In this document: positions 50,085-58,584 of the stretch, in pieces | Layout of the letters: each line of letters begins with the position of its first letter | How positions within the stretch are numbered: position 1 is the first letter of the stretch | DNA from: Candidatus Defluviilinea gracilis | GTDB lineage: Bacteria; Chloroflexota; Anaerolineae; Anaerolineales; Villigracilaceae | DNA: 64,000 nucleotides | Assembly: GCA_016716235.1 (NCBI GenBank) | Contig: JADJWS010000001.1 | Span: 992,001-1,056,000 of the forward strand | Direction: 5' to 3' | Translations under genes and position numbers: made by a program | Notes under the pieces: model-generated | Told to the model about the DNA's origin: nothing | Database searches by the model: none | What the model saw: the letters and a program-made list of their open reading frames with translations, nothing else

Positions 50085-50873
50085 ATGGACACTTTTTCGA
50101 GGATCACCGGCATGGTTTTTGGTCTTGCCATTGTCATTCTGGGCTCGTGCATACCTATCGCGCCAGCGCCCACTGCCACTGCCAAAGTGAAACCCACACA
50201 AGAGGCGATTCCGTTGAGTAGCCGGGTCAGCCTCACGACAGTCTCGATGCGGGAGGAGGGAGCGTCGCCGAGGTATATCATCACTGGTCAGATTCCCCGG
50301 CTGGTTGGCAGTGAGGATGAGCGCGTCGTAGACTTTAACAACAAAGTGGAAAAAATGACGCAGGAGGAAATCCAATATTTCCGCGACAATGTGCTTGCCC
50401 ACATGTCTGCCACGCCGATCACGTCGGGCAGTTCCTTCGATGCCCAATACGTTCTCGTCTACCAAAACAACGCGCTATGGGCATTGAAATTCAACTTTTC
50501 CGGCTATACCGATGGGGCGGCTCATCCCTTTCACTACAGCATGACGATTAACTATGATCTCGAACAAGGGAAGAAACTTTCGCTCGAAGATCTATTCGCC
50601 GCCGACAGCGGGTACTTGAGCGCGATTTCGAGTTTTTGCATTGCCGAACTCAGCCGCCGCGACATTGGGTTCTATGGCGGGTTTGAGCAAGGCGCGGAAC
50701 CGATGGAAAAGAACTACCGCAATTGGAACATCACGCGCGATGGAATCATGATCACCTTCGACGAATATCAGGTCGCGCCGTACGCGGTGGGACCGCAAAC
50801 GGTGCTGGTGCCATACAGCGAGTTGCAATCGCTGATTAACCCGAAGGGCCCACTGGCGCTGGTGGCGAGGTGA
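50085..50873 (+). CDS. DUF3298/RsiV-like lipoprotein
   Basis: 262 aa from the ATG at 50085 with a strong AGGAGG site. Signal with lipobox VILGSCIP. An N-terminal DUF4163/PdaC-like region (about 60-140: YIITGQIPRLVGSEDERVVDFNNKVEKM) is followed by DUF3298 (about 150-255: YTDGAAHPFHYSMTINYDLEQGKKLSLEDLF, ITFDEYQVAPYAVGPQTVLVPYSELQSLI). This pair occurs in RsiV-type lysozyme-sensing anti-sigma factors and in stand-alone lipoproteins. No cytoplasmic anti-sigma domain is present here, so it is the stand-alone type. Confidence 0.85.
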   Translation: MDTFSRITGMVFGLAIVILGSCIPIAPAPTATAKVKPTQEAIPLSSRVSLTTVSMREEGASPRYIITGQIPRLVGSEDERVVDFNNKVEKMTQEEIQYFRDNVLAHMSATPITSGSSFDAQYVLVYQNNALWALKFNFSGYTDGAAHPFHYSMTINYDLEQGKKLSLEDLFAADSGYLSAISSFCIAELSRRDIGFYGGFEQGAEPMEKNYRNWNITRDGIMITFDEYQVAPYAVGPQTVLVPYSELQSLINPKGPLALVAR

Positions 50874-51302
50874 TGGCTGCCCCATGCGCCTGAATAAGTA
50901 ACAGAGCGCATCACGTTCGGGGTAGGTGGAAAAAATAAAAAACTTTCTCGGCGTCTCTGTGGCTCTGCGGCAGACTGCATAAGGAGAGAAAGGCGCTGAG
51001 GGTACGCAATAATCCTTGTAACGCGGGATATTGTTCTTTTCACAATTAATCGAGTAATAAGCCGAACTCCTGAGTCACGGAAACACTGAGACAAGCCAAT
51101 AGATCTCTTGCGAAAGTCATTTTTGCCACAGCCAACACAGAGAAAATGAGCATTTCTCAAGGGTCTCCGTGATTCAAAAGAACGGGTAAGGATTGCTCGG
51201 TTAAATTTTTCATCGGCGCTAGCTCGCGCTTGAGGCTGGTCTTGCGCAAGGGCGACATGAATGTCGCATTACGAGGACCAAATCGACATCAACGGCGTAA
51301 CA
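50874..51302. other. Repeat-containing intergenic region
   Basis: About 430 nt without a gene. It contains a phrase common in dispersed repeats (CTCGGCGTCTCTGTGGCTCT at about 50955, flanked by AACTTTCTC and GAGAAAGG) and copy 2 of the AGATCTCTTGCGAAAG repeat (51101-51166). The convergent lacZ gene ends at 51303. Confidence 0.55.
51101..51166 (+). repeat. Dispersed repeat with AGATCTCTTGCGAAAG end, copy 2
   Basis: Shares AGAYCTCTTGCGAAAGTCAT and TTTYGCCACA with the copy at 25683 and ends CTCAAGGGTCT. The interiors differ. Confidence 0.6.
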
Positions 51303-54300
51303 TCAGTTCACAACTCCGCGGTGAGAAAGAATCGAATCCTTCGATGAGATCGCGCGCAAGCATAAACGATACTCGCCCACTGCGGGTTGGAGAACGTATT
51401 GCGGCAGTGTGCCTGGTCCGCAACTGGCGTTGCCCAGACCCGCATGGCGGAAATCAAGAGTGAGAAAAACCTCAGGGCGGCGAACCAAGTCCACGGGATG
51501 ACGAGCCGACTCCAAATCCTGCGCGGTGTAATGGAGCGCGCCCGCGTTGAGCGGTTCGGGGCTGTACGCCAGCAAGCCATACCCATCCCGATTCACACAC
51601 GCCGCCCAACGCGCGGACGATTTGTTGCCCGTCTCCTGTGGACGACCATACGGGATGAACTGTTCATCCACTTTTCCATGAAAGACGCCCATTCTCATTC
51701 CCTGTTGTCGGTCGGGGTAGGTCTCCAGCGGACCGCGCCCATACCACCAGAACTCGTCGTATTCGGCGGGCAGGGCAAGCAGGTAGCCAATGCGCGGCAG
51801 GGCGGCGACCTCGCCCACAGGCGCGATGCGCGTCGCGATCTGAATTTCGGAATCGGCGCTTACTGCGTATTCGGTTTCGCAGTCAAAATGAAAATCGTCG
51901 CGCAGGCGGAACTCATGCTCGAACTGTTTTTCATCCAGCGAACGCAAACGCGTCAGGCGATGCTTGACCGACTCGAAGACATCGGGGTCGGTCTGGTCGA
52001 GCCAGCGCCCGATCACTTGCAGGGATCGATAGCCGTTTCCGCTTTTGTCGCATACCTCCAGCAATTCTTTCACCCGTTGCCATTTCTTCACGCCTGCCAG
52101 TTCGGAATACTTCACGCCGAGTTCATCCGCGATCCGACTCAACTCCTGCTCGTTCCACGTCTGTGTGAGGACGAGCGCGAGTTGATTGAGAAGCCAGTTC
52201 CACCACAGCGAGCGCCCTTCGGCGCGGCGCGGCGCGATGCTGGATTGAACGCGAACGCGCATCTGACTCGCCTCAGTCTGTTCCCAGCGCACAGATTGAA
52301 TCTTCTCTTCCAGCCGATTCAAGCCCGCATCTTTCCACGTGAACATCATGCGCTCGCGCCCGTATGTGCCGATGTCGTTATCCGTCGGCGCGCGCCAGAA
52401 ATTCAAACGCGGCGGCATGGAAATGAATTCACGCCCGTCTTGTTGAAGCGAAGTGAGTCTGCCGCTCTCACGATGGAAAACAATTTGCGCGTCGAGTGTC
52501 GAAACAATGATTTGATCCTGGATTTCAGATACTTTGACCGTGGATGATAAACCGCCCCCCGCTTTCCACTTTCCACTCTCTAATCTCCAATCTCTCCCTT
52601 TCACACCTTCCACCTCCACCTGCTCCCACCCCACTTCATGCCCCGCCTTCGCCCAGAGCGTATCCCGCGCCAGCATCAAACGAATCTCCAGCCGCGCAGA
52701 CGATACCTCATTCACCAACGCAAACGGGACTTTCACATCCATGCTCGATTGCGGTTCGATGGACGCTATATCCAACCCGCCGGATTGAATCGCAGCGCCG
52801 CCTGTCGTCAACGTCCACTCGCAGCGCAGATGTTCAAACGATGAAAAGAAATAGCGGTTGTGGATTCGAATCAAGCCTTGCGCCTCATCCAGCAATTCAA
52901 CCCGCGCAGGCTGAAGAATCTTCTTGTATTCCCATAAGGCGGGTTTCGGCTCGCGGTTCGCAAAGACCAAGCCGTTCAAACAGAACGCGCCGTCGTTCGG
53001 CTCGTCGCCGAAATCGCCGCCATAGGTAAACCAACTCCGCCCGTCGTCCGTGACGCGCTGAAAGCCCTGGTCGACCCAGTCCCAAATGAATCCGCCCTGC
53101 AAACGCTGATGCGCGTCGATCGCATCCCAGTACTCTTTTAAATTTCCAACCGCGTTGCCCATCGAATGCGCGTACTCGCACATAATGATGGGTCGCGCGT
53201 CGTCCTTTTGCGCCAGCGCAACAATGTCGTCCACGCTGGGGTACATCGGCGCGAGAATGTCCACCGCCGCGTCGGAGCCGGCGGGGTGATAATGCACAGG
53301 GCGCGACGGATCGAACGCGCGAATCCATTCCGCCATGGCGCGGTGATGTTCGCCAAAGCCCGACTCATTCCCCAACGACCACACGATCACCGACGGATGG
53401 TTGCGATAATTGCGCGCCATGCGTTCGAGCCGCGCCAAAAACGCCTCGCGCCATTCGGGCGCTTTGGAAAGATACGAAAGCGCGCCGTCACATTCGATGT
53501 TCGCTTCGGCAAACAGCAGAATGCCATACTCGTCGCACAATTCATACCAGCGCGGCGCGTTCGGGTAGTGGGATGTCCGCGCGGCGTTGATATTGAAGCG
53601 CTTCATCAATTCCAGATCGCGCCGCATGGATTCCTCGGTCACAACATGTCCCGTCGTCATATCATGCTCGTGGCGGTTCACGCCTTTGATCAAAACGGGT
53701 TTGCCATTCAACAACAAATGCCCGCCGCGAATTTCCACTTTACGAAACCCAACGCGGCACGATTGAACTTCCAGCAGTTCGCCGTCTTTGAATACCTGGA
53801 AAAGCGCGGTATACAAACTGGGGCTTTCATCCGACCACATCTGCGGATTCGCCACCCGCGCCTGAATCGTCATCCCAGACTCCGCGCCCGCTTCGACCCC
53901 CGCCGATGCCTGATTCTGCGCAACCGACCTTCCCTGCGCGTCGAGCAGTTCAAACCTGCATTCCACCCCCCCAGCCCGACTCTGACCGTGATTCTTGATC
54001 CACGCCTCCACCGTGAGCAAGCCGTCAGTGTACGTCGAATCCAAATCGGCATTCACGCTCACATCCCGCATATGGATGTTCGGCGCCGACCATAGATACA
54101 CATCGCGGAAGATGCCGCTCAGCCGCCACATATCCTGATTCTCAAGATACGTCCCATCCGACCAGCGATAGACGCGCACAGCCAACGTGTTTTCGCCTGC
54201 GCGAAGATACGCGGTGATGTTGAACTCGGCGGGCGAGCGGCTGTCTTTGCTGAATCCCGCTGCGACCCCGTTCACCCAGACATGAAACGCGGAGTCGACT

Positions 54301-54716
54301 CCATCGAAGCGCAAAAAGATTTGGCGGTTATGCCACTCTTCGGGAATTGCGAACGAGCGGCGATAACATCCCGTCGGGTTATCGTCCCTTGGCACGCGCG
54401 GCACGTCGTCGGGCGGGAAGGGCAATTGCACATCGGTATAGTAAGGGATGTCGTAGCCCTGCAATTGCCAGTTGCCAGGGACTTGGATCGAGTCCCATTC
54501 GTCCACAGAGGAATCGGGGAGGTGAAAATCTTTCGGAGCCGAATCAGGATTCGGGGCGAAGGCGAAGCGCCACGTCCCGTTGAGCGAACGAATAAACGCG
54601 GATCGAGTCCACAGTCCGCGAATCGCTTCCTCCTGCGTCTCATACGGAATCGAATTCGCATGAGCGGGTTCGCGCCCGCGTCCTTGCAGTTGAGGGTTTT
54701 CCCAGTCGTTTATCAT
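51303..54716 (-). CDS. lacZ: LacZ-type beta-galactosidase (GH2) with inserted effector-associated-domain-like module
   Basis: 1137 aa, about 100 longer than E. coli LacZ. Order: jelly-roll sugar-binding domain (RSLNGTWRFAF, WQLQGYDIPYYTDVQLPF), Ig-like domains, and the TIM barrel with acid/base Glu in WSLGNESGFGEHH and nucleophile Glu in PIIMCEYAHSMGNAVG. Then the C-terminal bgal small-chain domain (WRAPTDNDIGTYG, WWYGRGPLETYPDR). Within the last domain, residues of about 835-925 are foreign: TWNEQELSRIADELGVKYSE, then KKWQRVKELLEVCDKSG. The pattern resembles effector-associated domains (death-fold-like adaptors). It lies in a hairpin where E. coli reads HQGKTLFISRKTY. A repeat-derived linker (WRLESGKWKAGGG, 52562-52602) lies further upstream. 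No signal peptide; cytosolic. Confidence 0.9.
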   Translation of the reverse strand: MINDWENPQLQGRGREPAHANSIPYETQEEAIRGLWTRSAFIRSLNGTWRFAFAPNPDSAPKDFHLPDSSVDEWDSIQVPGNWQLQGYDIPYYTDVQLPFPPDDVPRVPRDDNPTGCYRRSFAIPEEWHNRQIFLRFDGVDSAFHVWVNGVAAGFSKDSRSPAEFNITAYLRAGENTLAVRVYRWSDGTYLENQDMWRLSGIFRDVYLWSAPNIHMRDVSVNADLDSTYTDGLLTVEAWIKNHGQSRAGGVECRFELLDAQGRSVAQNQASAGVEAGAESGMTIQARVANPQMWSDESPSLYTALFQVFKDGELLEVQSCRVGFRKVEIRGGHLLLNGKPVLIKGVNRHEHDMTTGHVVTEESMRRDLELMKRFNINAARTSHYPNAPRWYELCDEYGILLFAEANIECDGALSYLSKAPEWREAFLARLERMARNYRNHPSVIVWSLGNESGFGEHHRAMAEWIRAFDPSRPVHYHPAGSDAAVDILAPMYPSVDDIVALAQKDDARPIIMCEYAHSMGNAVGNLKEYWDAIDAHQRLQGGFIWDWVDQGFQRVTDDGRSWFTYGGDFGDEPNDGAFCLNGLVFANREPKPALWEYKKILQPARVELLDEAQGLIRIHNRYFFSSFEHLRCEWTLTTGGAAIQSGGLDIASIEPQSSMDVKVPFALVNEVSSARLEIRLMLARDTLWAKAGHEVGWEQVEVEGVKGRDWRLESGKWKAGGGLSSTVKVSEIQDQIIVSTLDAQIVFHRESGRLTSLQQDGREFISMPPRLNFWRAPTDNDIGTYGRERMMFTWKDAGLNRLEEKIQSVRWEQTEASQMRVRVQSSIAPRRAEGRSLWWNWLLNQLALVLTQTWNEQELSRIADELGVKYSELAGVKKWQRVKELLEVCDKSGNGYRSLQVIGRWLDQTDPDVFESVKHRLTRLRSLDEKQFEHEFRLRDDFHFDCETEYAVSADSEIQIATRIAPVGEVAALPRIGYLLALPAEYDEFWWYGRGPLETYPDRQQGMRMGVFHGKVDEQFIPYGRPQETGNKSSARWAACVNRDGYGLLAYSPEPLNAGALHYTAQDLESARHPVDLVRRPEVFLTLDFRHAGLGNASCGPGTLPQYVLQPAVGEYRLCLRAISSKDSILSHRGVVN

Positions 54717-54824
54717 GTGTCATTTACCAAGACCCAATTCGAACCGCCAAGCGCGCGTAGAACGCAAAGAAAATATTTTGAACATCTTCGGTTTCGGATG
54801 GTTCGAAGTAGAGCCGTTTAATCC

Positions 54825-55583
54825 CTATGCCGTGCCGCCGCCATCCACCGCCAGCACCGCGCCTGTGACGTAACTCGCCTCGTCGCTGGCGAGATACAAG
54901 ACCGACTGCGCGATCTCGATGGGCTGGGCATAACGGTTGAGCGGACGTTCCTTTGCCTCCGCCAGAAACGCGTCCTCCGCCTGACCGAGTTGTTGCGCCT
55001 CATTGCGAAGCATGGGCGTGTCGGTGTCGCCCGGGCAGACGCAGTTGACGCGGATGTTTTGCGGACCGTGGTCAATGGCGAGCGCGCGCGTCATGTTGAC
55101 CACCGCGCCCTTCGACGCGCAATATGAAATCGCGTTGCGTCCGCCTTTGATGCCCCAACCCGAGCCCGTGTTGATGATGGAACCGCCCTGTCTGGCGAGA
55201 TGCGGCACGGCGTATTTGCACATCAGAAAAATGGATTTGACGTTGATCGCCATGACCAGATCCCAATCTTCTTCGGAGATATTGGTTACGCTCGCGCGGC
55301 GGATGATGCCCGCGTTGTTGAAGAGGATGTTGAGACTGCCGAAGTTTTCGACGGCGGTCTGCACGACGCGCTCACAATCCTCCGCTTTGGAAACGTTGCA
55401 GGGAACGAAGAGCGCTCGTCCGCCGGCGGAGTTGATTTCCTCCTCCGTCTGTTTGCCCTGCTGTTGATTGATGTCGGCAATCACCACCGCCGCGCCTTCC
55501 TGCGCGAGCAATAACGCGGTGGCTTTGCCAATGCCCGACGCGCCGCCGGTGACGATGGCGCATTTGTTTTCGAGTCGTTTCAT
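54825..55583 (-). CDS. Short-chain dehydrogenase/reductase
   Basis: 252 aa, classical SDR. Cofactor motif TGGASGIGKATALLL, an acidic residue after beta-2 (VVIADINQQQ) suggesting NAD, NNAG at about 88, catalytic Ser in NTGSGWG, Tyr-x3-Lys in YCASKGAVVN, and a C-terminal YVTGAVLAVDGG. Substrate unknown; the resemblance to glucose/gluconate-type SDRs fits its place beside lacZ, but this is inference. AAAGGAG precedes the ATG. Confidence 0.92.
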   Translation of the reverse strand: MKRLENKCAIVTGGASGIGKATALLLAQEGAAVVIADINQQQGKQTEEEINSAGGRALFVPCNVSKAEDCERVVQTAVENFGSLNILFNNAGIIRRASVTNISEEDWDLVMAINVKSIFLMCKYAVPHLARQGGSIINTGSGWGIKGGRNAISYCASKGAVVNMTRALAIDHGPQNIRVNCVCPGDTDTPMLRNEAQQLGQAEDAFLAEAKERPLNRYAQPIEIAQSVLYLASDEASYVTGAVLAVDGGGTA

Positions 55584-55606
55584 GGGGTCTCCTTTTGAAA
55601 ATCTTG

Positions 55607-55664
55607 CGCTGTCCCGAAGGTTGGTTTCAAGGTACTTTGGCGGTTGACGAAAACCTTCGGGACG
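55607..55664. repeat. GTCCCGAAGGTT palindromic repeat, copy 1
   Basis: GTCCCGAAGGTT and AACCTTCGGGAC separated by about 33 nt. A related copy lies at 61848-61903. Each copy is followed within 20 nt by a TTCTCTACC-family MITE. Confidence 0.7.
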
Positions 55665-55680
55665 TTTTTCTTTTACGCGC

Positions 55681-55792
55681 TTCTCTACCGTACATGATAG
55701 ATTTTTACCGCAAAGCGCGCCAAGGTCGCCAAGTTAAGAAGGTTTTCTTTGCGTTCTTTGCGGGTTTAGCGGTGCAAATGTACGGTAGAGAG
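55681..55792 (+). mobile_element. MITE-like element, TTCTCTACC family, copy E with 8-bp target duplication
   Basis: 112 bp, ends TTCTCTACCGTACATG and ATGTACGGTAGAGAG. Flanked by the exact direct repeat TTACGCGC (55673-55680 and 55793-55800). The right-hand duplication contains the stop codon (TAA on the minus strand) of the neighbouring NAD-kinase-like gene. Confidence 0.92.
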
Positions 55793-56905
55793 TTACGCGC
55801 CAACCTTGCACATCATCTGCTCGTTGTAGCCCGTGATCACAGGGAAATATCCCGCGAGCAGTTGGTCAACTATTTCATCGCCTGTATCCACCAGTAACGG
55901 TTGAAAGCGCAGGGCATTCAATTTGCTGGAGGCGCTGACGACGATGATATTCTCGCGCCCGACCTTGCGAATCACTTCGGGACTAATCTGCTGGTCCCCG
56001 CGCCCGAACAAAAAACCCTGCCCGCCGATGGGGGTGACAATGATTCGCGCCGGCGTTCCATTCACAAGGTCGAGCAGTTGCGCCTGAGTCGCGTCTTGCA
56101 AAATGAGTTTGCCGTTGCAGACCACATCCACGCCGACCAGAGTCTTCTCCACATTCAACGCTTGCGCGATGGCGCGGATGGTTGTGCCAGGCGCAAGGAT
56201 GTACGCGACGTCTGTTTGCATGTGTTCGATGACGTTTGCCGCAATCGCCTGTAGTTGACGCGCCTCGGACGCGGGACTAGCGATCTTTTGATTCTGCAAC
56301 AACAGCGGACGATACGGCACATGCAGAGTCCCAAACAGCCGCGGAATCATTTTGCCCGCGCGGTAGGACTCTTCGTCCAAATCCAGCACTTCCGATTCGC
56401 GCAGGCGGGCTTTGCCATCGAAAAAGAGTTGCGCCAGTTCGCCCGCGTGGCGCGGATTGACGGCATACACCGCCGAATGAATCTTCACGCCCGCAGGGAT
56501 TCCCAGACACGGAAAGCCCGCTGGAACGGAAGCGCAAACATCCCGCGCTGTGCCGTCGCCGCCCGCGAAGAGGAGCAAGTCCACACCGAGAGTTGTCATC
56601 TCGCGCGCGATACGTTGCGTGTCTGCGGAGGTGGTCGCGCCCGAATGAATCTCGCCGACGATGCGCGGGGCGAAACCCGCCTCGCTGGCGGAGGTCTCGC
56701 CCATTTCGCGCGGAGCGGTGAAAACCATCAGCGGAGAATCAGGCTTGAGGAGGGCAAGCAGGCTCAACGTGGCGCGATGAGGCGCGCGCGGGACTGCGCC
56801 AAGTTCCAACGCGCGGCGCTGAGTCTCGATCCCGTCACTGCCTTTGAGCCCCACGCGCCCGCCGATTCCAGCGAGAGGGTTGACGATGAGTCCGATGCGG
56901 TGCAT
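55793..56905 (-). CDS. ATP-NAD kinase-like protein (COG3199)
   Basis: 370 aa from the ATG at 56905 (MHRIGLIVNPLAGIGGRVGLKG, the usual N-terminus of this group). The kinase loop is LLLFAGGDGTARDVC, with the GGDGT signature, followed by GIPAGVKIHSAVYAVNP. COG3199 is a branch of the NAD kinase/diacylglycerol kinase superfamily that includes AcoX; its substrate is not firmly known. Its stop codon lies in the 8-bp target duplication of MITE copy E, so the insertion fell exactly at the end of the gene without changing the protein. Confidence 0.87.
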   Translation of the reverse strand: MHRIGLIVNPLAGIGGRVGLKGSDGIETQRRALELGAVPRAPHRATLSLLALLKPDSPLMVFTAPREMGETSASEAGFAPRIVGEIHSGATTSADTQRIAREMTTLGVDLLLFAGGDGTARDVCASVPAGFPCLGIPAGVKIHSAVYAVNPRHAGELAQLFFDGKARLRESEVLDLDEESYRAGKMIPRLFGTLHVPYRPLLLQNQKIASPASEARQLQAIAANVIEHMQTDVAYILAPGTTIRAIAQALNVEKTLVGVDVVCNGKLILQDATQAQLLDLVNGTPARIIVTPIGGQGFLFGRGDQQISPEVIRKVGRENIIVVSASSKLNALRFQPLLVDTGDEIVDQLLAGYFPVITGYNEQMMCKVGA

Positions 56906-56928
56906 GTCTGTGAATCGCTCTCTCACCC

Positions 56929-56992
56929 TAGCCCTCTCCCAAAGGGAGAGGGAACTCCCTTCCCCTTTGGGGGAAGGGTTGGGGATGAGGGT
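56929..56992. repeat. CCCTCTCCC / GGGAGAGGG palindromic repeat
   Basis: CCCTCTCCCAAAGGGAGAGGG followed by CCCTTCCCCTTTGGGGGAAGGG and GGGGATGAGGG. This is a widely dispersed bacterial intergenic repeat type. It fills the gap between gcvPB and the NAD-kinase-like gene and may end gcvPB transcription. Confidence 0.7.
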
Positions 56993-56994
56993 AT

Positions 56995-58584
56995 TTACTT
57001 TTTGTATTTCCGTTTATACGCCCGCCAGGTGACCGCCCACGCCTTGGGGTCGTCGAACGATTCCTGGTCGATCCTGTGGATCGTGCTGTTGTGCGGCGCG
57101 GCGCGGATGACTTCGGGGTTTGTGTATGCCTCCTCGGAGATCTGGTTGAGGATGCGGGCGTATTCGTCGAGGTCTTCGCGCGAATAGGACTCGGTGGGTT
57201 CGAGCGTCATCGGCTCAGGCACAACGAAGGGATGATGACTCGTCCAGTAGTGCGTGCCAAAGTCCACCACGCGGCAACCGATGTCGTCGGTGTGAATGCC
57301 CGTATCGTCGGCGAGTTGCTCCCACGAATAGCGGACTTGTTCGATGCGGCGTTTGCCTTTGGCGTAGGGCGCGCTCACCCCGCGGATTTTCAATACCTGA
57401 TGAAGCAGATAATTGTTGTTGAGCACGGCGATCTCCGCCGCTTCGCGCAGACCGTCGGCGCCGAGACTCATGATCCATGCGTAGGCTTTGAGCAGGTTGG
57501 GCGCAACGCCATACCACGGACGAATCTTGCCGATGCTTTGCGGGCGGTTGTAATCGAGAACATAGTTCTCGCCGTCGAACTCAACGGTCGGCGTGGGCAG
57601 GAACGGCGCGACTTCTTTCGTCACCCCGCACGCGCCCGCGGCTGGACCTCCGCAAGCATGAGGCGTGGAAAACGTCTTGTGCAAATTGAAATGGCAGACA
57701 TCGAAGCCCGCGTCGCGGGCGCGCGTGATCCCCAAAATGCCGTTGGCGTTCGCCTGGTCGTACGAACACAGCCCGCCGACAGAATGAACCAATCGCACAA
57801 ACTCTTCGATGCGCGGGTTGAAGATGCCCGTATCTTCGGGATTGGTGATCAGCAAAGCGGCGGTATGTTCGGAGACGGCGGCTTTCAGCGCCTCAAAATC
57901 GGGATAGCCGTCGGCGTCGGGCGGCAGGGTGATGATTTTGTAGCCTGCCACTTTTGCCGCCGCCGCGTTGGAAGGATGCGAGAACGATGTGGTGATGACT
58001 TCCATGCGCTGCGCCGCTTCACCGCGCGCTTCGTGATAGGCGCGGATCATCGAGATGTTGGCGTAGATCGCCGCCGACCCCGCCCCAGGTTGAAGCGTGA
58101 CGCGCTCCATGCCTGAGATTTCCTTCAACATGCCTTCGAGTTTATACATCGCTTCAAGAATGCCCTGCGCGCTTTCCAGCGGCTGCAGCGGATGCAGTTC
58201 AGTCAACTTGTGCGAACGCGCCAACTGATCGTTGACCTTCGGGCTGTATTTCATCGTGCAGGTTCCCTGACCCACATCCACGTTCAAATCCACGCCGAGA
58301 TTTTCCTGCGAGAGGCGCAGGTAATGTCTCAGCACATGCAACTGCGACATCTCTGGCAGTTCGGGCGCGCGCTTGCGCTTCAAACTTGCAGGAAGATTAT
58401 CGAACACATCGCCAGCGGCTTCCACAACCGCGGCTTCGGGTTCGGGCGGCAGAACTCCGCGCTGACCCGCCGCGCTCAACTCAAAGATAATCGGCTCATC
58501 CCAACGCGCCTGATGAAATCGCCGCAGGGCGGGCTTGGGCGCAACGGCTCTCGCCGCGCTATGAGTCTTTGTTTCGTGTTTCAT
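56995..58584 (-). CDS. gcvPB: Glycine dehydrogenase (decarboxylating) subunit 2
   Basis: 529 aa, the C-terminal half of the P-protein. PLP-binding Lys in CHFNLHKTFSTPHACGGPAAG; upstream SFSHPSNAAAAKVAGYK and YDQANANGI; LGVDLNVDVGQGTCTMKYSP near the N-terminus. Reaction: decarboxylation of glycine with transfer of aminomethyl to lipoyl-GcvH. Acts as heterotetramer with GcvPA. ATGA overlap with gcvPA (58581-58584) gives translational coupling. The N-terminal 40 residues are slightly longer than usual. gcvT and gcvH are not in the window. Confidence 0.96.
   Translation of the reverse strand: MKHETKTHSAARAVAPKPALRRFHQARWDEPIIFELSAAGQRGVLPPEPEAAVVEAAGDVFDNLPASLKRKRAPELPEMSQLHVLRHYLRLSQENLGVDLNVDVGQGTCTMKYSPKVNDQLARSHKLTELHPLQPLESAQGILEAMYKLEGMLKEISGMERVTLQPGAGSAAIYANISMIRAYHEARGEAAQRMEVITTSFSHPSNAAAAKVAGYKIITLPPDADGYPDFEALKAAVSEHTAALLITNPEDTGIFNPRIEEFVRLVHSVGGLCSYDQANANGILGITRARDAGFDVCHFNLHKTFSTPHACGGPAAGACGVTKEVAPFLPTPTVEFDGENYVLDYNRPQSIGKIRPWYGVAPNLLKAYAWIMSLGADGLREAAEIAVLNNNYLLHQVLKIRGVSAPYAKGKRRIEQVRYSWEQLADDTGIHTDDIGCRVVDFGTHYWTSHHPFVVPEPMTLEPTESYSREDLDEYARILNQISEEAYTNPEVIRAAPHNSTIHRIDQESFDDPKAWAVTWRAYKRKYKK

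Noticed and set aside
49244..50873. tRNA genes near ssrA or elsewhere
   Set aside because: The only GGTTCAA-type T arm is that of the tmRNA itself; no cloverleaf was found by eye.
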